From JAFDVL01 sp043719385 (GTDB lineage Bacteria > Acidobacteriota > Blastocatellia > RBC074): a stretch of 13,216 nucleotides of DNA. Where the stretch lies: the NCBI GenBank assembly GCA_043719385.1, contig JAYSTY010000450.1, forward strand, positions 1-13,216. The letters run 5' to 3'. The stretch's first letter is position 1. The number at the start of each line of letters is the position of its first letter. This document shows positions 7,995 to 13,216 of the stretch, piece after piece. The position numbers were made by a program, and so were the translations under genes. A model generated the notes under the pieces. The model was given only the letters and a program-made list of their open reading frames with translations. It ran no database searches and was not told the origin of the DNA.

Positions 7995-8039
7995 GTCAGT
8001 ACCACCTGCGGTACTGACACCCGCAATCATGAATTGCGG
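7995..8039. repeat. Two adjacent perfect palindromes (REP-like)
   Basis: GTCAGTACC (7995-8003) and GGTACTGAC (8010-8018) form a perfect 9-bp inverted repeat around a 6-nt spacer. Three bases on, CCGCAAT (8021-8027) and ATTGCGG (8033-8039) form a second perfect 7-bp stem with a 5-nt loop. They sit 13 nt upstream of the 220-aa gene. No T-tract follows either stem, so they are not simple terminators. Tandem short hairpins between genes resemble REP/BIME elements. An operator overlapping the promoter of the 220-aa gene is the alternative. No second copy occurs in this window. Confidence 0.5.
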
Positions 8040-8055
8040 CGCTAACAAAATCCAG

Positions 8056-8086
8056 AAAAAAAGCAGGAGCCATTGCTGACTCCTGC
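8056..8086 (-). terminator. Intrinsic terminator after the coiled-coil gene
   Basis: On the minus strand GCAGGAG and CTCCTGC form a perfect 7-bp GC-rich stem with a 10-nt loop, followed directly by seven T. It lies 30 nt past the stop codon of the coiled-coil gene. It should end the OmpA/coiled-coil transcript and so separate that unit from the T6SS genes downstream. Confidence 0.85.
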
Positions 8087-8116
8087 CTGCTGCGACTATT
8101 CAGTTTTTCTGCCGGG

Positions 8117-10348
8117 CTACAGTCGGTCACCGTATTTCCTGGCCTGTTCTTCACTAGCGCCTGAGACCCAGTCATCTCTGACAATCCGGCCACGAAAATC
8201 TTCCAGCAAGTGATCATAATGCTGGACATCTTCCTGCTTCCATTCAGCGATTTGCTGAAAGTAGTAAATGCCGTGGCTGTTGAGTAATTTTTCCAGCACT
8301 GGCCCGATGCCAAAAATCTTTTTCAGATCATCTTTCTCGTTATTGCTCGGTGGCATCGCCGAAGCGGCTGAAACTGTCGCCTTCGATTCTTTCACCTCAC
8401 GCGCCATCATTTCCAGTTCGGTGGTGCGGGCACGAAGCCGGGCAATTTCATTATCTTTTTCGCGGACAGTTGCCGCATATCGGGTATCCCAGTCACCTAA
8501 TTTCGCATCCCGCTCCTTAAGCTGATGACGAAGTGCTTCAAGCTCGGCCAGACGCGTTCGCAGACGAGCAATTTCCGCCTCTCGATCTGAAACCTGCGCC
8601 GGCAGTCCTTCGAGGCTTTTCACCTGCACCTGTAAGCGATTTAACGTTGTCCTGCTTTCCTCGACCTGCTTATTCAGTCCTTCAATTTCTCTTACTCCTA
8701 ACCGCAATTGAGCAAGCTCGGCATCGCGATCTTTAATTTGTGCACCAAGTGGTTCAAGTTCTGACACACGAGCACGGAATCGTGCCAGTTCGGAATCTTT
8801 TTCACTGGTCAGTTTTTGTAGACCAGCATCAAGCTCTCTGATTCTTGCCTCGCGCACTGGCAATTGCGCAGTCAATCCTTCCAGTTCTTTATTTCGGGTC
8901 TGTAGTTTGTCAAGCTCGCCATTCCTGGATTTGATTAAATTCTCAAATTCACGAATTCTGGCTTCGCGGTTCTGGACTTCCAACGTCAACGGTTCAAGCT
9001 CACTAAGCTGTAAGCGCAATTTAGCAATCAGGGATTCACGCTCTCCGGCTTGTCCGGCAAGGCCTTCCAGCTCAACGATGCGTTTCTGTAAACTACCAAT
9101 TTCGCTTTCGCTGCCTGTCGTTGATTTACGCAATTTATCATTCAGGTCTGCCACCTGATCATTGAGCGGTTCAAGCAAGGCAATCCGGCTAACCAGCCCG
9201 GTCAGATCAGCCTCTTTCCCGACCAGATTTTGTCGCAGCGTACCAATTTCTGCCTCAAAGGTATGATGTTTTTGCTGACTGTCGTCCAATGAAGCTTGCA
9301 GTTGCGCCACTCTGGTTTCACGCTCTGAAAGCTGCTGCGCCAATCCTGCACTTTCGCCGACCTGTTTCCGCAATTCCGAAATCTCGCTTTCACGCTCAGT
9401 GAGTTGCCCGGAAAGTGCTTCCAATTCGCCAATTTTTAAGCGCAGGCGTGCGAGTTCAGAGTCACGATCTTTCAACTGATTATTTGAATGCTCGCTTATC
9501 CCTTCAATTTCGGTCAGCCTCACCTGCAATGATTTTAGCTCGGAATCATTAGCAGCAAGTGCTTTTACAGAAGTTCCAAGTTTTGCCTGAAGTTCGGAAA
9601 GCTGTCCCTCATTGGATTTTAATTGCGCCGCGAGCGGTTCCAGTTCAGTCACCTTTTGTTTGAGCCTCGCAATTTCTCCGTCTTTGGATTTGGCAGCAAC
9701 AGTTTGCGCCTCAAGTTCTTTGATCCGGGCTTTCAGTGCGGCGGCAGAGGATTCGTGTTCTTTGATTTGGGCGGTTAACGGCTCAAGGTTTTTAAGGCGG
9801 AATAAGGCCTTGGCTAATTCCTGTTCCTTCCCGGTAAAACCAGTCCGCATGGTCGCCAGTTCACTCTCCGCTTTTTGTGCGATTTTAGCTGCCCCCTCCG
9901 CCTCAGCAACCCTGACTCGTAACGATTCGGTTTCAGCTTTTGACGCAGCCAAAGCTTTTTCTAATTGAGTTTTAAGAGCAGCTTTTTCTTTATCAGTATC
10001 AGCCTTTAGTTCGTCCAACTCACTGACGCGATCATTCAAATCGGTCTCAATCGTTTTTTGTTTGGCTTCGAGTTCAGAAACCCATTTATCCCGCGTTTTG
10101 ATGGTTTCAGCTAACGTCGCCATCTCACTTTGCAGGGAATTTACTTTCGCATTGGCAGAAGAAAGATCACCTCGCATGGAACCTAATTCCTGGTCTCGAT
10201 GACGAAGCTTCCCTTCCCATTCTGTCACCAGTTCGGTCGAATTTGCTGACCCGAAGATCCGGCCCAACAACCAGCCAATTAAAGTTCCCAGTAATCCGGC
10301 AGCCACCAGACAAGGGAGAATTCTGAGTAGAAATATTGTCCAATCCAT
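8117..10348 (-). CDS. Membrane-anchored long coiled-coil protein with C-terminal helix-hairpin-helix-like domain
   Basis: This is a 743-aa protein of unknown function. A hydrophobic segment at about residues 6-30 is followed by R30, which suggests a single membrane anchor with a cytoplasmic C terminus. Residues 40-660 are almost wholly charged coiled coil; residues 187-643 are built from units starting ELE[P/G/A]L. The C-terminal 75 residues resemble the small helix-hairpin-helix domain annotated as 'flap endonuclease-1-like 5' DNA nuclease' (COG3743 type), also found appended to other bacterial proteins. Seen here are DDLKKIFGIGP (673-683), LEKLLNSHGIYYFQQIAEW (685-703) and FRGRIVRDDWV (718-728). 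Nuclease activity is not established for that domain; a binding role is equally possible. The ATG at 10348 is 2 nt after the OmpA stop, with AAGGAGG placed 10 nt upstream inside the OmpA gene, so the two are translationally coupled. An intrinsic terminator follows. Confidence 0.85.
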   Translation of the reverse strand: MDWTIFLLRILPCLVAAGLLGTLIGWLLGRIFGSANSTELVTEWEGKLRHRDQELGSMRGDLSSANAKVNSLQSEMATLAETIKTRDKWVSELEAKQKTIETDLNDRVSELDELKADTDKEKAALKTQLEKALAASKAETESLRVRVAEAEGAAKIAQKAESELATMRTGFTGKEQELAKALFRLKNLEPLTAQIKEHESSAAALKARIKELEAQTVAAKSKDGEIARLKQKVTELEPLAAQLKSNEGQLSELQAKLGTSVKALAANDSELKSLQVRLTEIEGISEHSNNQLKDRDSELARLRLKIGELEALSGQLTERESEISELRKQVGESAGLAQQLSERETRVAQLQASLDDSQQKHHTFEAEIGTLRQNLVGKEADLTGLVSRIALLEPLNDQVADLNDKLRKSTTGSESEIGSLQKRIVELEGLAGQAGERESLIAKLRLQLSELEPLTLEVQNREARIREFENLIKSRNGELDKLQTRNKELEGLTAQLPVREARIRELDAGLQKLTSEKDSELARFRARVSELEPLGAQIKDRDAELAQLRLGVREIEGLNKQVEESRTTLNRLQVQVKSLEGLPAQVSDREAEIARLRTRLAELEALRHQLKERDAKLGDWDTRYAATVREKDNEIARLRARTTELEMMAREVKESKATVSAASAMPPSNNEKDDLKKIFGIGPVLEKLLNSHGIYYFQQIAEWKQEDVQHYDHLLEDFRGRIVRDDWVSGASEEQARKYGDRL
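8420..9790 (-). repeat. Degenerate 24-residue repeat array inside the coiled-coil gene
   Basis: Encoded residues 187-643 divide into 14 units, each opening with ELE[P/G/A]L or a close variant. Their lengths in order are 24, 24, 45, 28, 24, 59, 35, 24, 38, 42, 24, 24, 24 and 42. Seven units are exactly 24 residues, with the approximate consensus ELE[PGA]LxxQ[LV]xxREaEIxxLR. Longer units carry insertions of 4, 11, 14, 18, 21 or 35 residues, sizes compatible with heptads and hendecads. The DNA copies have diverged, so this is an old protein-level repeat rather than a recent tandem duplication. Confidence 0.8.
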
Positions 10349-10350
10349 AA

Positions 10351-11334
10351 TTATTTAGCCTCCTTCGTAACCGTAAATTCAATCCGACGATTTCGTTGCT
10401 GTCCATTTATTGTTGCGTTGTCAGCAATGGGGCTGGCTGAGCCATAACCTTTTGCCGTCAACCTCTCCGTGGCCACCCCGTGGCTGGACAGGTATTGTCG
10501 GCAAGCTGCAGCGCGTCTGCGACTAAGGTCAAGATTAGCGGTGGCATTCCCACGCGAATCTGTATACCCACCAACTTCAACCGGAACGCCCGGAACCTGA
10601 CCCAGAACAACGACCATCTGATCCAGTACTTCTTTTCCTTTTGGCGTAATGACATCTTTGCCCGTATCGAATTCAACAATCTTACCCGCAATCATTTGAT
10701 TGAGTTTGGTTTGGAAATCAGCGGCCTGAGCTTCAGTTACTTTTCCTTTAATGATCACCTTATCAATCACCTTAATATTTGCTCTGGCAGCATTCGTGGC
10801 AGCAGCAATTAATTTAGTTTTAGCTTCCTCATTATCAACCATTCCGCGTACGGTGACGCTGTCGCCCTCAACCGCAATGCCACCTTCGTTATTGGCTTTA
10901 TTGCCAAATTGCATTAACCCCAGGGCAGCAGGGAACCAATTCGTATTGGGGAATCCGGTTCTGGCGCCGATCTTTAAATTGTCAGTAAACTTTCCGGCTC
11001 CATAAAGTTCCTTCGCCTGCGCCAGAACCTTATCTTTTGCAGCCTGATCGGGCAGCGTTCCATTTAACGTAACATTGCCATCAAAAAGCTTAGCCTCCAG
11101 CGTTGGTGCGGCTAAAGCACTTGCTGGCGCGACTGCCTCACTACTGCCTGCGCCCAACAACTCAGCACCATGCATGCGAAAACACATCAAGCAAAGCAAC
11201 GCGAAAAGCGGTAAGCCAAACGCCAGGACGTTCGTACTGCTGAATGTTCCTTTACGAACCCTTTGGTAACCAAAATAAGCAAATAAACCCAGAACCACGA
11301 TCCAGAATAATATGAAAAGAACTTCACTACTCAT
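10351..11334 (-). CDS. Inner-membrane OmpA-family protein with two BON-like domains
   Basis: This 327-aa protein probably links the inner membrane to peptidoglycan. Two hydrophobic segments (about residues 5-22 and 34-51) flank a positively charged loop (RVRKG). By the positive-inside rule this places the long C-terminal part in the periplasm. Two BON-like modules follow (about 79-123 and 152-197), each with the V-T/V-L/R-G strand pattern (NVTLNGTL, SVTVRGMV). A complete OmpA C-terminal domain covers about 205-325, with VEFDTGKDVI (220-229), GYTDSRG (256-262), NLDLSRRRA (267-275), GYGSASPIADN (296-306) and NRRIEF (315-320). The Asp in TDS and the Arg in LSRRR are the residues that bind diaminopimelate in this family. 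The start at 11334 has an excellent Shine-Dalgarno, AAGGAGG. The BON-plus-OmpA architecture recalls mycobacterial ArfA. A role as T6SS cell-wall anchor is inferred from proximity and from the short TssL. Confidence 0.9.
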   Translation of the reverse strand: MSSEVLFILFWIVVLGLFAYFGYQRVRKGTFSSTNVLAFGLPLFALLCLMCFRMHGAELLGAGSSEAVAPASALAAPTLEAKLFDGNVTLNGTLPDQAAKDKVLAQAKELYGAGKFTDNLKIGARTGFPNTNWFPAALGLMQFGNKANNEGGIAVEGDSVTVRGMVDNEEAKTKLIAAATNAARANIKVIDKVIIKGKVTEAQAADFQTKLNQMIAGKIVEFDTGKDVITPKGKEVLDQMVVVLGQVPGVPVEVGGYTDSRGNATANLDLSRRRAAACRQYLSSHGVATERLTAKGYGSASPIADNATINGQQRNRRIEFTVTKEAK

Positions 11335-11384
11335 TCGATCTCCTCCTTAACCTGAGAGCAAAGAAATTCATTCCCTGCTCAAAT

Positions 11385-11420
11385 TTTAAACAACAAAACC
11401 CGGACCACCTTAAGTCCTGG
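11385..11420 (-). terminator. Terminator-like hairpin in the ompA leader
   Basis: On the minus strand CCAGGAC pairs with GTCCGGG (six pairs, one internal mismatch) around an 8-nt loop, and TTTTGTTGTTT follows at once. It sits about 65 nt before the OmpA start and downstream of the predicted promoter. It would therefore act as an attenuator if real, or as a terminator of pilD read-through if the true ompA promoter lies elsewhere. The mismatch and interrupted T-run make it moderate at best. Confidence 0.4.
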
Positions 11421-11688
11421 CAAAAATTGACCACTGTCGGCTATCGCAAAATATAGCCGCAACGTTTGATTAAATTAGTGTTATCAACAACCGCAAATTG
11501 GGAGGGTGTCTGCCATCTGCACTGAAATAAGTCAGAACAAAATAGAAAAGCAAAATAAAACTATCTTTTACTATCCAGGTACTCCGAACAAATTCCTAGT
11601 GGATGAAATCAATATAAACTTTATCTGATTGATCGCTTCAGTTAAATAAATTAATTCTCTTATCAAGGGATGCTTATGATGCAGACTT

Positions 11689-11718
11689 AGACTAGCATTG
11701 AAAATAAAATCCTGTCAA
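11689..11718 (-). promoter_or_regulatory. Promoter for the OmpA/coiled-coil operon
   Basis: On the minus strand a perfect TTGACA (11713-11718) is followed after 18 nt by TAGTCT (11689-11694), which is preceded by TGC, giving an extended -10 arrangement. The surrounding sequence is AT-rich. Transcription would start near 11682, leaving a leader of roughly 350 nt before the OmpA gene. Confidence 0.55.
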
Positions 11719-11805
11719 TGACGCAAGGCAGGAAAATTGAATTAATAGCCGCATGCTTATTGGGTAAAATGCGATTAACAAGCTTAAAGATACTGTCTTT
11801 ACCAG

Positions 11806-12933
11806 CTATGGAAGCATTTGCACATACCATTGAATAAGGGAATGTCCGTAAAATATGGCTAAGATCGCACTAATGCCCAAAGGTACACCAAATGGCAAAC
11901 GTAATTTCATTCCCTCTTTGCTTCTTAATGCCGCAATTCCACCCACAATTGAGCCAAGTAAAGTTCCAAAGAAGATGACTAATAGTGCCACGTCCCAGCC
12001 GAGAAAAGCTCCGATTACTGCCATTAGCTTTATGTCCCCCAGCCCCATCCCTTCTATCCCGCGAAGATAGAAAAAAGCTGCTCGTAGTACCCAGACTACG
12101 CCACCACCAATGATGGCTCCGACGATAGACTGCAAAAGAGTGTATGACGCAACTACCGTAGCTGGTTGAATTCTTTGCCAAACAGCCAACCACCAAACGA
12201 TTTGCGCAACCAATCCTAAAATCATGGTGAAGAAAATAACCTGACGGCGTTCCTTCTCCCATTTTTCATTGAGCTTTCTGTCTGCCTCAGTTTCTTCTTC
12301 TTCGGTAAATTCAAAGTACTTCCCAAACAAAACATTCTCAATGCGATCAACCAGCCACAGGGTTGGCACAGCGAGGGCAATGGCGACTAAGCCAAACCAG
12401 TAAGGAAAGTGTGATTCTGCAATTTGTGGAGGAAGCCAGCTTCGGATTGTAAGCCAGGGAAGATCGTTCCAGGCCATCCAAAAAGAAATTGCCGTCGTCG
12501 AAACAATCGCAAATAACAACGCGGGATAGGTAATTACATCCGGCAATAAAAAATGCTCGGCATCAATAAAAGTCAGCGCCACAATAAGCGCCACGAAAAT
12601 TACCTGGGCGATGCTCAGCCACGTTAGTCCGTTTTGGTAAACGACCGCAAAGAACAATAGCCCAACCAGTAATTCGACTGCCGGATAGCGCCAGGAATAC
12701 GTTTCCTGACAAAATCTGCATCTGCCGCGCAGAATCACATAACTTAACACTGGGATGTTGTCATACGGTTTGACAGGCTTCCCGCATGACCCGCAATGCG
12801 ACGCCGGGAAAGCGATGGATTCGCCCTGCGGGACACGATAAATCACGACATTCAAAAAGCTGCCGACGATTAACCCGAAAACGGAAGCGATTGAAGCTTG
12901 CAGGATGAGCGGTAATTCTTGTAATGGAAACAT
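11806..12933 (-). CDS. pilD: Type IV prepilin peptidase / N-methyltransferase (A24 family), enlarged
   Basis: This inner-membrane aspartic protease cleaves leader peptides of type IV pilins and pseudopilins and N-methylates the new N terminus. The N-terminal methyltransferase part has GSFLNVVIYRVP (24-35) and two zinc-type CxxC pairs (C47/C50 and C72/C75). The catalytic aspartates are D124 in TFIDAEHFLLPD and D300 in the GMGLGD motif, so both active-site residues are intact. At 375 aa it is longer than the usual 250-290. The extra length, about 110 residues, lies between the two aspartates and includes a hydrophobic segment near 179-195, a charged stretch rich in Glu/Lys/Arg (208-231) and another hydrophobic segment (232-252). 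It starts at 12933 with a weak ribosome binding site. It lies divergent from the glycosyltransferase gene. No pilin genes are adjacent and there is no evident link to T6SS. Confidence 0.94.
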   Translation of the reverse strand: MFPLQELPLILQASIASVFGLIVGSFLNVVIYRVPQGESIAFPASHCGSCGKPVKPYDNIPVLSYVILRGRCRFCQETYSWRYPAVELLVGLLFFAVVYQNGLTWLSIAQVIFVALIVALTFIDAEHFLLPDVITYPALLFAIVSTTAISFWMAWNDLPWLTIRSWLPPQIAESHFPYWFGLVAIALAVPTLWLVDRIENVLFGKYFEFTEEEETEADRKLNEKWEKERRQVIFFTMILGLVAQIVWWLAVWQRIQPATVVASYTLLQSIVGAIIGGGVVWVLRAAFFYLRGIEGMGLGDIKLMAVIGAFLGWDVALLVIFFGTLLGSIVGGIAALRSKEGMKLRLPFGVPLGISAILAIFYGHSLIQWYVQMLP

Positions 12934-12989
12934 TGGTCAGGATCGGAAAATAACGTCTGGATTTAATAATGGAAGGGGCATGAATTCTC

Positions 12990-13019
12990 ATTACACCTGT
13001 TAATAGCAAAAACTGTCAA
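12990..13019 (-). promoter_or_regulatory. pilD promoter in the divergent intergenic region
   Basis: On the minus strand a perfect TTGACA (13014-13019) is followed after 18 nt by TGTAAT (12990-12995, five of six matches to TATAAT). Transcription would start near 12983, about 50 nt before the pilD ATG. The opposite-facing glycosyltransferase gene starts only 15 nt past the -35. Its own promoter is not obvious; a weak CATAAT at 13021-13026 would leave almost no leader. Confidence 0.6.
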
Positions 13020-13033
13020 GCATAATTATTGGC

Positions 13034-13216
13034 ATGAAGATTCTTCAGGTTTGTTCGGCGCAAACGCTGGGCGGTGGCGAACAACATGTGATTGATTTAA
13101 CTCGCGCATTGATTGAACGCGGTCACGAGCTTCATCTGGCTGTCAGGCGAAACAATTCGTTATGCCAGGTATTACTTGATTTTCCGATTGAGTGGCATGA
13201 GTTACCGCTCAGAAAT
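13034..13216 (+). CDS. Glycosyltransferase, GT4-like N-terminal domain, partial, runs off right edge
   Basis: Sixty-one codons are present and the frame is open at the window end. The opening MKILQVCSAQTLGGGEQHV, followed by IDLTRALIERGHELHLAVR, matches the N-terminal Rossmann domain of GT-B glycosyltransferases of family 4. In these the glycine-rich loop GGGE.HV lies near the acceptor site and the RGHE turn precedes the second strand. Such enzymes transfer sugars during lipopolysaccharide, capsule or exopolysaccharide synthesis. The donor-binding C-terminal domain is outside the window, so substrate cannot be said. The ATG at 13034 fits the family start, though no strong Shine-Dalgarno precedes it. 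It is the only plus-strand gene here. Confidence 0.88.
   Translation, partial: MKILQVCSAQTLGGGEQHVIDLTRALIERGHELHLAVRRNNSLCQVLLDFPIEWHELPLRN

Larger units (their letters stand above)
11335..11805 (-). other. 471-base gap: pilD 3' region plus structured ompA leader
   Basis: No gene of credible length is present. Reading the minus strand, the region holds an AT-rich stretch after the pilD stop, a promoter at 11689-11718, then about 350 nt before the OmpA start codon. That leader contains a perfect 7-bp hairpin, CGGCTAT/ATAGCCG, at 11438-11444/11453-11459. It also has a terminator-like hairpin at 11399-11420 and a weak 5-bp stem at 11356-11360/11376-11380 close to the ribosome binding site. I could not assign it to a known riboswitch class. 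No clear dedicated pilD terminator is visible; a 5-bp stem with a T-rich tail near 11701-11732 is the only candidate and overlaps the promoter. Confidence 0.5.

Noticed and set aside
8420..9790. CRISPR-like or recent tandem DNA repeat in the coiled-coil gene
   Set aside because: The periodicity is at protein level only. Nucleotide copies are well diverged and there are no identical direct repeats with spacers.
8117..10348. Calling the coiled-coil protein an SMC/Rad50-type ATPase or a confirmed nuclease
   Set aside because: There are no Walker A/B or ABC signature motifs, and the C-terminal HhH-like domain has no visible metal-binding catalytic set.
11470..11510. Ten-codon open frame (MADTLPICGC) in the ompA leader as a leader peptide
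   Set aside because: It has no ribosome binding site and no codon run suggestive of attenuation, and a frame this short is expected by chance.
11335..11682. A known riboswitch (for example c-di-GMP or cobalamin) in the ompA leader
   Set aside because: I could not find the conserved core sequences of those classes. Only generic hairpins are visible.

Overview
The window carries the left-reading (minus-strand) core of a type VI secretion system (T6SS) locus. The tssA, tagJ, tssM, tssL and tssK genes are recognisable from conserved motifs. To their right lie an unassigned gene, a two-gene module (an inner-membrane OmpA/BON protein and a very long coiled-coil protein with a C-terminal helix-hairpin-helix-like domain), a prepilin peptidase and, divergently on the plus strand, the first 61 codons of a GT4-type glycosyltransferase. 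Base composition is near or slightly below 50% GC. Well-formed Shine-Dalgarno sites and intrinsic terminators show it is bacterial, and the envelope genes show it is Gram-negative (diderm). The gene style and the OmpA/coiled-coil companions would fit a soil acidobacterium (for example Blastocatellia). That assignment is an inference, since there is no rRNA or other phylogenetic marker here.

Layout in transcription order, right to left on the minus strand. A divergent promoter region at 12934-13033 drives pilD (11806-12933). A 471-base AT-rich gap then holds a good promoter and a roughly 350-nt structured leader in front of the OmpA/BON gene (10351-11334). The coiled-coil gene (8117-10348) starts 2 nt after the OmpA stop and ends at a strong intrinsic terminator (8056-8086). 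Two adjacent palindromes precede an unrecognised 220-aa gene (7320-7982). A promoter at 7236-7264 with overlapping sigma-70-like and sigma-54-like elements precedes tssK (5667-7049), tssL (4923-5645), tssM (1330-4722), tagJ (367-1221) and tssA (runs off the left edge). tssK-tssL and tagJ-tssA are tightly spaced. tssL-tssM (197 nt) and tssM-tagJ (108 nt) are separated by short structured or AT-rich gaps.

How the genes fit together: TssL and TssM form the inner-membrane part of the T6SS membrane complex, and TssK links the baseplate to it. TssA organises sheath and tube assembly, and TagJ (ImpE) is a sheath/ClpV accessory. No tssJ lipoprotein gene is seen next to tssK, and TssL has no peptidoglycan-binding extension. 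The OmpA/BON protein is therefore a natural candidate to anchor the complex to the wall. The coiled-coil/HhH partner is the least explained part of the window. The sheath, tube, spike, baseplate and ClpV genes are not in the window and probably continue to the left.
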